The position numbers and the translations under genes were made by a program. A stretch of DNA of 27,910 nucleotides, from positions 1 through 27,910 of the IMG/VR virus record IMGVR_UViG_3300043464_000655. One strand, 5' to 3'. The notes beneath the pieces were generated by a model. That model was not told where the DNA came from, did no database searches, and saw only the letters and a program-made list of their open reading frames with translations. The stretch's first letter is position 1. Each line of letters starts with the position of its first letter. Below are positions 14,837 to 23,637 of this stretch, piece by piece. Source of the DNA: a virus.

Positions 14837-16984
14837 ATGGCAATTATTATTCCGATTCTGTCCCAGTGGAACCCACAGGGACTTAATAAAGCGATGTCTG
14901 ATATCAGACGTGCTGAGGGTGGATTTAATAAATTCAAGGCTGGTATTAAATCTTTAGCTGTTCCAGCAGCAGCAACATTCGCAGCGATAACAGCTGGTGC
15001 ATTTTCTACAATTAAAGCGGCTGAGGAAGCCCAGGTCGCTAATAGACGACTCGCTAACGTTCTTAAACAAATGGGTTACGCTAATGCGACCAGTCGAGTA
15101 TTAGATTATGCAGATGCCCTATCGACTCAGATAGGTAAAGAAGATGAGTCGATTAAGTTAGTCCAGGCAAAATTAGCCACATTTAAGAATTTAACTGCCA
15201 CAATAAATACGACTAATGGTGCGTTCGATAGGGCCACACGTGCAGCATTTGACTTAGCAGCAGCAGGATTTGGCGAGGCAGAGCAGTCAGCTACACAGTT
15301 AGGTAAAGCGTTACAAGATCCGATTAAAGGTATCACTGCACTGGCTAGATCTGGTGTGACATTTACGAATGCTGAAAAAGAAAAGATTAAGGCTCTAGTC
15401 GAGTCAGGCAAATTATTAGAGGCTCAGGATGTGCTATTGAAAGCCATTGAGACTCAGGTAGGTGGTACAGCTGAGGCTACAGCGACAGCATCAGAAAAGA
15501 TGGCTATCCGATTCGGTGAGATGAAAGAGGCACTTGGTAATCAGTTACTTCCAGCCTTTGAAAGAATCACACCTGTTATTGAAAAGGTGTTTAACTACAT
15601 TGCTGACAATTCTGATGTGTTTATTGTTTTGGCTGGTGTTATTGCAGCCACAACTGCAGCCGTAATCGCTTTGAATGTTGCTTTAGCTCTGAATCCTTTT
15701 ACTTGGATTGTGGTGGGCATTGGTGCTGTAATTGTTTTGGTTGCTTTGGCGATTAAAAGATTTGAGTTTTTGAAACTAACTGTTTCTAATATTGGTTTAG
15801 CCATTGGACAAATATTTATTTACCTGTTCAATGTTGTTGCTGATGCCTTGACAAGACTTGTGAACGAGTTTGTTAAATTGTTCAACGCAAAACTTGCACC
15901 TGCGTTAAGAAAACTGAAAATAGATGTTGATGACTTATCTGAAGTAGATTTCACTAAACCATTTGATGATGCTAATGCTGCCATTGACAGATTTGGTGCT
16001 GCTAATCGTCAAGCACGTTCAGAACTTGAATACAACCTTGATGTTTCTGCTGAATTAGATAAGTTAATGAAAAAATTAACTCCTTCAATAGATGACAACT
16101 CTGAGGCTCTTGAAAGTTTGAAGAAAAATGCTGGTGAGGCTGCTAGAGCAATTAAAACAAAACTTGAATCCGAATTAGATAAAGCAAAATCTAGACTTGA
16201 ACAAGCTAAAAGCGCATTTGATAGTTTCAGGGACTCTGTTGCTTCACCTATTAGAAATATTGTTAATTTTGGAGAAATAGGTACTGGTGCTAACTTCTTA
16301 GAAAATCTTGAAAGCCAAACACAAAAAGCAAAAGGCTTTGCACAAAAAATTCAAAAACTTATCAGCATGGGTCTTAGTGAGTCTGCTATTCAGCAAGTCT
16401 TAAACGCAGGTTTTGATGCTGGTTCTAATATTGCTGACCAAATTATTGCTGGTGGGGCAAGCGTTGTAAATAAAGTTAATCAGCTCACAGCAAGTCTAAA
16501 TTATGTTGCTGAATCAACTGGGACTTTGGCTGCAACAAAGTTTTATCAGGCTGGTATTGATTCTGCACAAAATTTTGTTGATGGTTTGATTGCACAAATC
16601 AATGCTTCCGCTGCTGCGATTGCTAAAGCGTTAGCAGATGCAAGTAGAGGTAATACTTCTAATCCTACTGTTCCAACTGTTACGCCTCCTCCTGGACCAC
16701 CACCAAAACCAAAACCATTTGATTTTGGCTTTAGAGCAAATGGTGGACCAGTATCAGCAGGATTCCCTTATATCGTAGGTGAGCGTGGTCCAGAAATCTT
16801 TATGCCATCAACAAGTGGGTCAATCATGAGTAACGATAGAACAAGGAACGCTGTTGGTTCAAATGTGACTATCAATGTTAATGCAGGAAACATTGTTGGA
16901 TCTAAAGAGGAATTGTTAGCTTTTGTTCAAAGAGGTTTGCGTGAGTATGACAGACGAAACGGCAAGTTGAATATCAATGGCTAG
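14837..16984 (+). CDS. Tape measure protein
   Basis: This 715-aa protein sets tail length; at about 0.15 nm per residue it predicts a tail near 107 nm. The N-terminal half is long helices (residues 1-255), including AAATFAAITAGAFSTIKAAE and FGEMKEALGNQLLPAFE (226-242), a motif common in actinophage tape measures. Hydrophobic stretches follow at about 261-306 and 314-337, then charged coiled coil (KSRLEQAKSAFDSFRDS). A Pro-rich linker (VTPPPGPPPKPKPFDF) leads to a C-terminal GERGPEIFMPS element. Codon use changes abruptly near 15,550. Before it, I count 10 CAG to 2 CAA for Gln and almost no TTG; after it, 3 CAG to 12 CAA and frequent TTG. The two halves therefore seem to have different histories. 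Confidence 0.92.
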   Translation: MAIIIPILSQWNPQGLNKAMSDIRRAEGGFNKFKAGIKSLAVPAAATFAAITAGAFSTIKAAEEAQVANRRLANVLKQMGYANATSRVLDYADALSTQIGKEDESIKLVQAKLATFKNLTATINTTNGAFDRATRAAFDLAAAGFGEAEQSATQLGKALQDPIKGITALARSGVTFTNAEKEKIKALVESGKLLEAQDVLLKAIETQVGGTAEATATASEKMAIRFGEMKEALGNQLLPAFERITPVIEKVFNYIADNSDVFIVLAGVIAATTAAVIALNVALALNPFTWIVVGIGAVIVLVALAIKRFEFLKLTVSNIGLAIGQIFIYLFNVVADALTRLVNEFVKLFNAKLAPALRKLKIDVDDLSEVDFTKPFDDANAAIDRFGAANRQARSELEYNLDVSAELDKLMKKLTPSIDDNSEALESLKKNAGEAARAIKTKLESELDKAKSRLEQAKSAFDSFRDSVASPIRNIVNFGEIGTGANFLENLESQTQKAKGFAQKIQKLISMGLSESAIQQVLNAGFDAGSNIADQIIAGGASVVNKVNQLTASLNYVAESTGTLAATKFYQAGIDSAQNFVDGLIAQINASAAAIAKALADASRGNTSNPTVPTVTPPPGPPPKPKPFDFGFRANGGPVSAGFPYIVGERGPEIFMPSTSGSIMSNDRTRNAVGSNVTINVNAGNIVGSKEELLAFVQRGLREYDRRNGKLNING

Positions 16985-18305
16985 AACAAAACCTAAACCA
17001 AGAGTTATTCAAGCAAGTAGTGGTGAAGTAGTAGATTTTTATAATGAGATTTCTGTTGGTGACATTTTGTTTATGATGGGAACATTTGTTTTTCCTTTGA
17101 TACCAACAAAGTTTTTAACTGAAATACCTGGATTTTTCGCTGACGAAAAATTTTATTTAGCAAATGTTACAAAAGAATTATATGAGTATATGAAAAATGA
17201 AACATTAACAGATGACTTAACTTATATAAATGGATTTCAAGTAATTAGTGCATCAGATTCTTATGTTGGTGTGTTAAAAAATGCAAGATTGGTTGAGTTT
17301 AGAAGTGATAGTGGTTCAGGTGGAACACCTGCCGCAGGTGCTTTTACAGCAACAGAGGGTGACGGAATTGTAATTTTACATAAATCGGCTTCAACCAATT
17401 TGACTGGTTCTGTAAATTCAAGTAATTGGACTACTTTTGCTTGGCCAGTCACAGGGATACAATCTTTTTATCATCAAAGAAGTGGTGGTTCAGCAGGTTC
17501 TTTCACTCCACCATCTTTAACACCAGCAACACAAACAGGTGCATGGAATTTGAGAAGTTTTTATTTTGAATCAGCAACAGAAAATGAACCAATCTCATAT
17601 TCTGGACCATATATTGTCGGAAGCAGATTACTGACTTCCCCATCTTCTCTTGTAAGACCATCAGCTTATTTGCCATCTCAAACAGAAGTCGGTGATTTAG
17701 TTGTAAATGTTCATTCTTCTGCAACTGCTGTTCCAACAACACCTACTGGTTGGACCTCACTTGCTTCAAGTACAGCGATTCCTGCCTTTGATTTTTATTA
17801 CAAATATGTAACAAATGTTGATACAGATGATTCTTTCACAGATTATGGTTCAACTGATCTTCTGTACACAGCGCAATTAGCAAATGTTGGAACAGGAACT
17901 TTTGTTGCAGGCTCAGTTACTACCACGATAACAACTGGTTCAGTAGGAAGTCAGCCAACTATAACTTCAATGGAAAACACGCAACCTTACCAGCTGGGCT
18001 ATTTTGTGGGAATACAAAAAATGGAATTAGGTGGTGATGATGTTTTCAACGCAACAAAAGATATGCTGATTATGGATTCAACAAATGGGTGGAAATTAGA
18101 TAATTCTTTACCAGCACCAAACAGTTTTGGTGCCCAACCAGCAAGAATAAGTATGGCTGTTTCAACTTATGATGCTGTTGAACAACAGGTTTTACCACCA
18201 TCACAAATGGCCTACACAAACACTTTAGAAGCATTAGGCACAGCGTTAAGCACGACCTATCCAAGTGTTGCAATCAACTTTTTAGTGAAAAATAATCAAC
18301 AATGA
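16977..18305 (+). CDS. Minor tail / tail-tip protein
   Basis: This 442-aa protein overlaps the tape measure stop by 8 nt and the next minor tail gene as ATGA. The N-terminal region (VDFYNEISVGDILFMMGTFV, then YEYMKN) is followed by long Ser/Thr/Gly-rich beta sequence. QTEVGDLVVNVHSSATAV (about 233-250) with a PTGWTSL after it, then YYKYVTN, looks like the jelly-roll repeat found in many phage receptor-binding and tail proteins. No enzymatic motif is visible. Its place after the tape measure is where a distal tail protein is expected, but the body looks more like an adhesin. It lies wholly in the compositionally distinct block. Confidence 0.6.
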   Translation: MARTKPKPRVIQASSGEVVDFYNEISVGDILFMMGTFVFPLIPTKFLTEIPGFFADEKFYLANVTKELYEYMKNETLTDDLTYINGFQVISASDSYVGVLKNARLVEFRSDSGSGGTPAAGAFTATEGDGIVILHKSASTNLTGSVNSSNWTTFAWPVTGIQSFYHQRSGGSAGSFTPPSLTPATQTGAWNLRSFYFESATENEPISYSGPYIVGSRLLTSPSSLVRPSAYLPSQTEVGDLVVNVHSSATAVPTTPTGWTSLASSTAIPAFDFYYKYVTNVDTDDSFTDYGSTDLLYTAQLANVGTGTFVAGSVTTTITTGSVGSQPTITSMENTQPYQLGYFVGIQKMELGGDDVFNATKDMLIMDSTNGWKLDNSLPAPNSFGAQPARISMAVSTYDAVEQQVLPPSQMAYTNTLEALGTALSTTYPSVAINFLVKNNQQ

Positions 18306-21067
18306 GTAATACTGTTGAATGGAAAGTTGAAGCATTAACAGATGGCCGTAACTGGTCAGATATAAGTTCCTATGTTCAATCACTAAATATCAACATTGGT
18401 AAACCTGATGATGTTGATGAATTTGATACAGGATCCGCATCTGTGACTTTGGATAATCGTGATGGGCGTTTTGATCCAGAATCACCTTTCCCACAATACA
18501 CAGGTAGAGGAAGAATTAACTATGTGTCTAATCCTGCATCCACAAACGGAACACCGACTTTTTGGTCATTCACAGATGATAATGGAGTTAGTTTTACACC
18601 TGCACCTTATATTGGTTCTTATAGTGGTTCAATTGAAATTGGTAATGGGTATGCAGTAAATTCAGCAACAGCTTATTTTGATAATTCTGTTTACGACTAC
18701 AACTACATTTACCCTGAAGGGTTTAATGATGGGCTTTATGTTAATGATGAGTGGACTGTCAGCGCAGATATAGCGTTTGATTACATAACAGGTGTTGTTC
18801 AACAAGTTGGTGTTGGGTTTGAAATTTTAGATGAGGGTTTCAACGTAATTCAGCAGTATGTTAAAAATTTTGAGAAAAATGATGTTCCTGAATTTGTTGG
18901 TTCAACAATGCAAAGATATGCAGCAACTTTCACTATAAGTTACTTTTTTGCTAATCCACCTAAATATATTAGGGCAATAATCTTTAACACAAATTTGACA
19001 CTCCCTCAAGATGCTTTTTTTAAGAATGTTTTACTGGAACGAACAGGTGAATTGAACGACTATTTTGATGGCGATACTGATGTTCAAACATATTATGGAA
19101 CAAGTTGGTTGGGAACAGCAGACCAATCACCTAGTTTTTATTGGACTGATAAACCTTTTGATATTGGAACAGAAATAAGAATAAGTGCAAGACGAGACTC
19201 TGAATTGTTTGTTCCTAAGTTTTATGGTTATGTGAGCGCACTTGATTTTAATGATAGTGCTGACAATTATCCAATAGTTACACTAAATTTGGTTGATAAA
19301 ACTGCTTCTTACACAACCAAACCTGTTCAGTTTTCAGGTTACAAACAATGGGCTTTGAACGCTAACCCATACATTTTCTTTAATAATGTTCCAGGATTAA
19401 GTGTTCCGACAGTAGATGTGTATGAATATCAGTCTATGTCAAAGATTTTTTCAGATAATAGGAAATCATATTTTCAAAGTGAACCATCATGGTTTCCTTA
19501 CAGATTTAGAGACAATTTGTATGATTCAACTCATCAAATAAAAATTTTACAAACGACAAGTTTTTTGGACAATCAAGAACCTATTGCAACTGGGTTGAGT
19601 AGAAGCACACTTGTTGTTCATAGTGGCACAACTGATTTGATTTCACCGACACCAGGTGGCTACGACATAGAGAATGGATTGCTGAGAGGATGGCAAAGAC
19701 CATTATCAGGAGTTCAAGAGCCTTTTGTTTTCAGTTCATGGTTTCTACCTGTGAGTATTCCTGTTGGTGGTTTAACTTTATGGGAAATGGCAACAGAAAA
19801 AGTTTTGAATGTAAATTCTAATCTTGAAACAGATTTAACTAACTCTTTTGAGGTCATATTAAATCCAGATGGTTCAATGAGTTTTCGGTCCACAACTCCT
19901 GCTGGAGTCGCAACCACAACTTCTACAAGTGCTGGATTAGTGGACACAAGTGCGCCATTAAATATTACTATCAGCGCACCAGATTTAAATGTTGCTCCTG
20001 GTACTGGTTATCCAATTTATGCTTATATCAATGGTCAATTTGTTTTAGATTTGACTGGCCTAATCAACACCACACCAACTGGTACTGGTCTGGGTTATTT
20101 TAGGATCGCTGGTACTGCTGGTGGCTCATTTTACATGTCAGATTTTCATGTTGCCTACGGAAACGCAGTAGGTAAAGGTGGTGTGCAACCATCATACAAG
20201 TTTTTGGATTTTGTTGAAGGATACAATTATGCAACCAATATAGATTACGAAAACCTGAACGACAAAGCAGATTTTATTACTAACAGGTCAAGCATTGAAT
20301 TGGAAGTCCCACAAAAACGATTCAATGACACCGACACAGACTCAGAAAATCTTTTACAAACACAGTTTTATGAACAATCAACACTTGACGCATTAAAATC
20401 ATTAAGCAACGCATCATACGGATACCTGTCAATAAATTATGAAAACGATAAATCAGAAATATTGACCCGATTTTATTTACAAGAAAACACCCAACTCACA
20501 ACCTACACTTTCTCCGACTTTGATATTCAAGCAAACGAGCTGAAGTTCAAGGAAATAAGTTTTGAAAGAAATAACGAACTGGTGTCCAACATTATTCAAT
20601 TACAAACACCACAAAAATTTGACACCGTAACCAAACTCCCTTTACAGCAAAAAAATAGTTATCTTGCAACTAACCCTAATTCAATAAGGCAACTAGGGAA
20701 CAGGTTTGTGGAATTCACCACAGTTGATGTCAAAGAGGATGTTTCTGAGGGGTATGTTCAATGGCGCAACACAGCATTAGGATCTATAAACAACAAGATT
20801 CGTTTCATCAGTTTTGCAGATGGTGAAGCTAATGAGACTGAAGCGATTGTGAATATGAAACTTGGGCAGAAGGCTGTTTTGAAAATTACACCAGCCCAAA
20901 CAAACAATCCCCCAACAAGGCTGACCAAAAATTATCGTATTACAAGAATTGGTATTTCCGCTACCCCCGACAGAACAATTTGTGATATTGGTCTGTTTGA
21001 GTTGGAGAATGAAACAATGGCTATACTTGGAACAGCAACAACTGACAACGATAGGCTAGGTTTCTAA
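18302..21067 (+). CDS. Large minor tail protein with carbohydrate-binding-like insertions
   Basis: This 921-aa protein begins WKVEALTDGRNWSDISSYVQ and carries SVTLDNRDGRFDPESPFPQY (47-66), a hallmark of actinophage minor tail proteins of the hub/distal-tail group. Residues about 70-245 (starting RINYVSNPASTNG) resemble a carbohydrate-binding module, followed by YFDGDTDVQ and the YGYVSAL hub-like strand. Residues about 430-620 look like a concanavalin/LamG-type fold (LRGWQRPLSG, NPDGSMSFRS, YINGQFVLDL). The last 280 residues (YLSINYENDKSEILTRFYLQ, then a beta-rich end with IGISATPDRTICDIGLFE) form a separate hub-like domain. It probably forms the tail tip and binds host cell-wall glycans. The C-terminal third has more C-ending codons than the T-rich N-terminal part. 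Confidence 0.75.
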   Translation: MSNTVEWKVEALTDGRNWSDISSYVQSLNINIGKPDDVDEFDTGSASVTLDNRDGRFDPESPFPQYTGRGRINYVSNPASTNGTPTFWSFTDDNGVSFTPAPYIGSYSGSIEIGNGYAVNSATAYFDNSVYDYNYIYPEGFNDGLYVNDEWTVSADIAFDYITGVVQQVGVGFEILDEGFNVIQQYVKNFEKNDVPEFVGSTMQRYAATFTISYFFANPPKYIRAIIFNTNLTLPQDAFFKNVLLERTGELNDYFDGDTDVQTYYGTSWLGTADQSPSFYWTDKPFDIGTEIRISARRDSELFVPKFYGYVSALDFNDSADNYPIVTLNLVDKTASYTTKPVQFSGYKQWALNANPYIFFNNVPGLSVPTVDVYEYQSMSKIFSDNRKSYFQSEPSWFPYRFRDNLYDSTHQIKILQTTSFLDNQEPIATGLSRSTLVVHSGTTDLISPTPGGYDIENGLLRGWQRPLSGVQEPFVFSSWFLPVSIPVGGLTLWEMATEKVLNVNSNLETDLTNSFEVILNPDGSMSFRSTTPAGVATTTSTSAGLVDTSAPLNITISAPDLNVAPGTGYPIYAYINGQFVLDLTGLINTTPTGTGLGYFRIAGTAGGSFYMSDFHVAYGNAVGKGGVQPSYKFLDFVEGYNYATNIDYENLNDKADFITNRSSIELEVPQKRFNDTDTDSENLLQTQFYEQSTLDALKSLSNASYGYLSINYENDKSEILTRFYLQENTQLTTYTFSDFDIQANELKFKEISFERNNELVSNIIQLQTPQKFDTVTKLPLQQKNSYLATNPNSIRQLGNRFVEFTTVDVKEDVSEGYVQWRNTALGSINNKIRFISFADGEANETEAIVNMKLGQKAVLKITPAQTNNPPTRLTKNYRITRIGISATPDRTICDIGLFELENETMAILGTATTDNDRLGF

Positions 21068-21865
21068 ATGGCTTGGACAAATCCAAAAACTTGGATCACT
21101 GGTGAAGTTATTACTGCAAATGATTTGAATGTTTATGTTAAAGACAACACCAACTATTTGTACACCAATAGTGCGCTTAGTCCAGTTAATCTGTTCCCAG
21201 GTCAAACTAAACAAACTATTGAACCTGTTGGAAACAACTCAACAACTATCACTCAAATAGGTGTGGCTACTACTGCTACAGGTACAGCAACAGGTCGAAC
21301 AGTTGCTAACACAAACATTTTCACTTCAAAAAATAGAATTGGTTATGTCACAGGTGCTACTTCTGGAACTGCCGCAGGACTGAGAAGTAACTCTGTAAAC
21401 TTATTAACAAGAGATGCCAATTTAACTAGGATGAGATTTTCTTTTGGTATTTCACTTTCACCTGCTGCTGCTAAAAGAGGATTCACAGATGCTTCTGCTT
21501 ATCCTAATTTGTTTGGTGTTGGTTTCGATAACGCTGACACAACTTTGAAACTTTATCACAATGACGGCGCAGGTGGCGCACCAACAGCAGTTGATTTAGG
21601 TTTTTCAATTGCAACAGCCTCAGTAAACGTGAGTTGGTATTCAGTTGAATTAAAAGTTGATTCTGCAAGCACTTTTTCTTATTGGGTTCAACAATCTGAT
21701 ACAGGTTCAACTGTTTCAGGCACAGCAACAACAAATGTTCCAGCCAATACTACTTTTCTTGGTTGGAGAACACAAATAATAAATACTGCCGCAGTTTCCT
21801 ATGGTGTTGATTTAGCAAATATTACTGTTGAACAACAAGATTTGACAGGAACTTGGCCAGCATAA
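21068..21865 (+). CDS. Tail fibre / receptor-binding protein
   Basis: This 265-aa protein starts immediately after the previous stop. The N-terminus AWTNPKTWITGEVITANDLN (2-21) followed by VYVKDNTNYLY is a very common attachment segment of phage tail proteins (W-x-GEVITAxDLN-xYVxDN). The remaining part is Thr/Ala/Asn-rich beta sequence with VGFDNADTTLKLYHNDGAGG and WYSVELKVDSASTFSYWVQQ, resembling a jelly-roll or lectin-like head. This fits a short fibre carrying the receptor-binding head. It is the last structural gene before lysis and the most likely host-range determinant along with the large minor tail protein. Confidence 0.72.
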   Translation: MAWTNPKTWITGEVITANDLNVYVKDNTNYLYTNSALSPVNLFPGQTKQTIEPVGNNSTTITQIGVATTATGTATGRTVANTNIFTSKNRIGYVTGATSGTAAGLRSNSVNLLTRDANLTRMRFSFGISLSPAAAKRGFTDASAYPNLFGVGFDNADTTLKLYHNDGAGGAPTAVDLGFSIATASVNVSWYSVELKVDSASTFSYWVQQSDTGSTVSGTATTNVPANTTFLGWRTQIINTAAVSYGVDLANITVEQQDLTGTWPA

Positions 21866-21876
21866 AGGAGAGTAAT

Positions 21877-22104
21877 ATGAGAAAAAAGAAAACATTACAA
21901 GAATATTTACACTTATCAGATAAACAAGTGTCAATGATTAAATCGTATTTGCGAGCAGTTTTTGCTTCAGCAGTAACAATGGGTATTGCTTTGCTTACTA
22001 ACATGAAACCTGAATACGCTGTTTTGATTGGTGCTATTACTGCCCCTATTGCAAAGTGGGCTGATAAAACTGAAAAGGAATATGGCGTTGGCTCTACCGA
22101 TTAA
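21877..22104 (+). CDS. Putative holin (small membrane protein)
   Basis: This 75-aa protein starts at ATG 21877, six nt after AAAGGAG (21864-21870); an in-frame start at 21853 would lie inside the previous gene and bypass this site. A charged N-terminus (MRKKKTLQEYLHLSDKQ) precedes SYLRAVFASAVTMGIALL (about 24-41) and a second, weaker apolar segment EYAVLIGAITAPIAKWA. The charged end DKTEKEYGVGSTD follows. Two short apolar helices, a basic start and a position directly upstream of the endopeptidase fit a holin. The stop overlaps the endolysin gene by 23 nt. Confidence 0.7.
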   Translation: MRKKKTLQEYLHLSDKQVSMIKSYLRAVFASAVTMGIALLTNMKPEYAVLIGAITAPIAKWADKTEKEYGVGSTD

Positions 22105-22489
22105 AGATGGAAAGATTACAACTGCTTACAAAAAACTAGGCAAGATGTGGTCTAAGGGATACCATACTGGCGTGGATTTTTCTGTTCCTGTTGGAACTGA
22201 TGTTTTGGCTGTCGATGATGGTGTAATTGCTAACGCTAACTGGGGTAAATCTTATGGAATACAAATCGTGCAAAAGGTCGGGTTGCATAGTAAGTCCAGA
22301 TGGGTCATATATGCTCATTTATCAAAAGCGTTAGTTAAACCTGGTGACACAGTGGTAAAAGGTCAGCACATAGGTGAGTCAGGTAACACTGGTAACTCAT
22401 CAGGCCCACACTTACACTTTGAGATGCGCACAAATATTAGATGGTCAGCTGGGTCAGACTTAGACCCTGCAGGAATATTAGCGAGCTGA
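22082..22489 (+). CDS. M23 peptidase endolysin
   Basis: This 135-aa metallopeptidase cuts peptide cross-links in peptidoglycan. The zinc site is complete: HTGVDFS gives H28 and D32, and the HxH pair is H110/H112 in SGPHLHFE, with H79 (YAHLSKAL) as the catalytic-side histidine. GTDVLAVDDGVI and KPGDTVVKGQHIGESGNTGN are standard LytM/M23 motifs. I use ATG 22082, because an in-frame start at 22028 would add 18 residues from inside the holin. There is no cell-wall-binding domain and no signal peptide, so a holin is needed. Codon choice changes about half way (near 22,290) from the CAA/TTG style of the tail block to the CAG/TTA style of the rest, so the gene may be a recombinant. Confidence 0.92.
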   Translation: MALALPIKDGKITTAYKKLGKMWSKGYHTGVDFSVPVGTDVLAVDDGVIANANWGKSYGIQIVQKVGLHSKSRWVIYAHLSKALVKPGDTVVKGQHIGESGNTGNSSGPHLHFEMRTNIRWSAGSDLDPAGILAS

Positions 22490-22490
22490 T

Positions 22491-22760
22491 ATGAGACTTA
22501 TAGATTACATTCTGCTAACAGGTCAGGTGGCTATGGCTATAACAGCTGTGGGTGCATTACTTATAGCGTCACATCGTTACATTGTGGTAAAACCTATTCA
22601 GCGCAGTATCGCTGAGCACACATCTCTTATTCAGCCTGGGTCAAATGGGGGAAAGTCACTTCCCGATATAGCACTGGGCATACAGCGTGTGGAGTCTAAA
22701 ATCGAGGGGCTCACTAAGCGCGTAGACACCCTAGAGAAAAGCATCAAATTTACTAATTAG
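22491..22760 (+). CDS. Membrane/coiled-coil lysis protein (DUF2746-like)
   Basis: This 89-aa protein has one apolar N-terminal helix (LIDYILLTGQVAMAITAVGA followed by LLIASH), a flexible Pro/Gly stretch, and a C-terminal coiled coil (IALGIQRVESKIEGLTKRVD continuing through LEKSIKF). One membrane anchor followed by a coiled coil resembles the DUF2746-type phage proteins that lie beside endolysins and are often called holins. It starts one nt after the endolysin stop, so it belongs to the lysis operon. It may be the second holin, or a regulator of the first one. Confidence 0.65.
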   Translation: MRLIDYILLTGQVAMAITAVGALLIASHRYIVVKPIQRSIAEHTSLIQPGSNGGKSLPDIALGIQRVESKIEGLTKRVDTLEKSIKFTN

Positions 22761-22813
22761 ACGATATTGTCAGACCATCTATGTAGAGTCGTATGACACT
22801 GGAGAGGGTAATT

Positions 22814-22957
22814 ATGACTAATATAGAAGATCCTAAAATATGGGACAAACTAGCACTATCAGCCAAAATAAAGTGGCTACAAATAAAAGCCGATAATGAG
22901 GCGCAGAGATGTACCTCATGCGAGCAGTACCTATGCACATGTGGAGATGATATTTAA
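22814..22957 (+). CDS. Small Cys-rich protein
   Basis: This 47-aa protein is preceded by GGAGAGGG, eight nt upstream of ATG 22814. It has a helical N-terminal half (DPKIWDKLALSAKIKWLQIK) and a C-terminal cluster CTSCEQYLCTC, giving C-x2-C and C-x-C spacing that could bind zinc. The stop and the next ATG overlap as TAATG, which supports real translation. The first part resembles the small accessory proteins that precede annealing proteins, but I do not recognise a family. The 53-nt gap before it holds no clear terminator. Confidence 0.55.
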   Translation: MTNIEDPKIWDKLALSAKIKWLQIKADNEAQRCTSCEQYLCTCGDDI

Positions 22958-23625
22958 TGGGATTCGATTTATCTAATTATGAGCCTGTCGAGAAAAGAAT
23001 TGACAGATTTTATGCTGAGTATAAGAGTGGCAGGATAGTCACTGAGTTAGTGGCACATTCTGACCAGATGTTTATCGTAAAAGCATTTGCTTATCGTGAT
23101 GCTGCAGATGAACGACCTGCATCTACAGGATTTGCTGAGGAGCGTGTGGGCAGTAACCCTGTGAACCGTCAGTCGGCCCTAGAAAATTGTGAAACGTCAG
23201 CTATAGGCCGTTGTTTGGCCAATTTAAATTTTGCTCCTAAGGGGGCTCGACCTAGTTTAGAGGAGATGACTAAGACTGATCGTGTATCAGATGCTCCTGC
23301 ACCTAATCAGGAATACTCCTGGTCTAATGTGAAAATCAGTAATGGGCCTGCTGCTAGAGCTGATGCTTCAGAGAAACAGGTAGGTTACATCAAGAAATTA
23401 GTGCGAGAACTAGCTGAGGAGTTACAGGTAGATAATAAACTCGCTATGGAAATGGCATGGCAGGAAATGGGATGTGACCAGGTTACTGGTATTCCTAATA
23501 AAGCCAGTGCATCAGTTTTGATAAATGACCTCACTCAGGGTCAGCCATCAAACTCTATGTTTCGTCAGAAACTTAGAGGCACTACAGGTGAAGCCACAGA
23601 TTCATGGGCAACACCTAACTTCTAA
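22957..23625 (+). CDS. Candidate ssDNA-annealing recombination protein
   Basis: This 222-aa protein has an N-terminal domain (about 1-105) with YEPVEKRIDRFYAEYKSGRI, IVKAFAYRDA, and SALENCETSAIGRCLANLNF. The ETSAIGR-x-L-A-x-L block is found in ERF/Sak-like single-strand annealing proteins and their relatives. A flexible Pro/Asp linker follows. The C-terminal domain ASEKQVGYIKKLVRELAEEL, ending ASASVLINDL, is a small helical module often attached to such proteins. Homologous annealing would fit the strong mosaic signals in this genome. It is translationally coupled to the Cys-rich gene. It could instead be an ssDNA-binding protein without annealing activity. Confidence 0.6.
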   Translation: MGFDLSNYEPVEKRIDRFYAEYKSGRIVTELVAHSDQMFIVKAFAYRDAADERPASTGFAEERVGSNPVNRQSALENCETSAIGRCLANLNFAPKGARPSLEEMTKTDRVSDAPAPNQEYSWSNVKISNGPAARADASEKQVGYIKKLVRELAEELQVDNKLAMEMAWQEMGCDQVTGIPNKASASVLINDLTQGQPSNSMFRQKLRGTTGEATDSWATPNF

Positions 23626-23637
23626 CAAAGGAGATGG

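Noticed and set aside
22767-22797. A possible promoter (TTGTCA ... TATGAC) before the Cys-rich gene
   Set aside because: The spacing is about 19 bp and the -10 match is poor; it is too weak to list as a feature.
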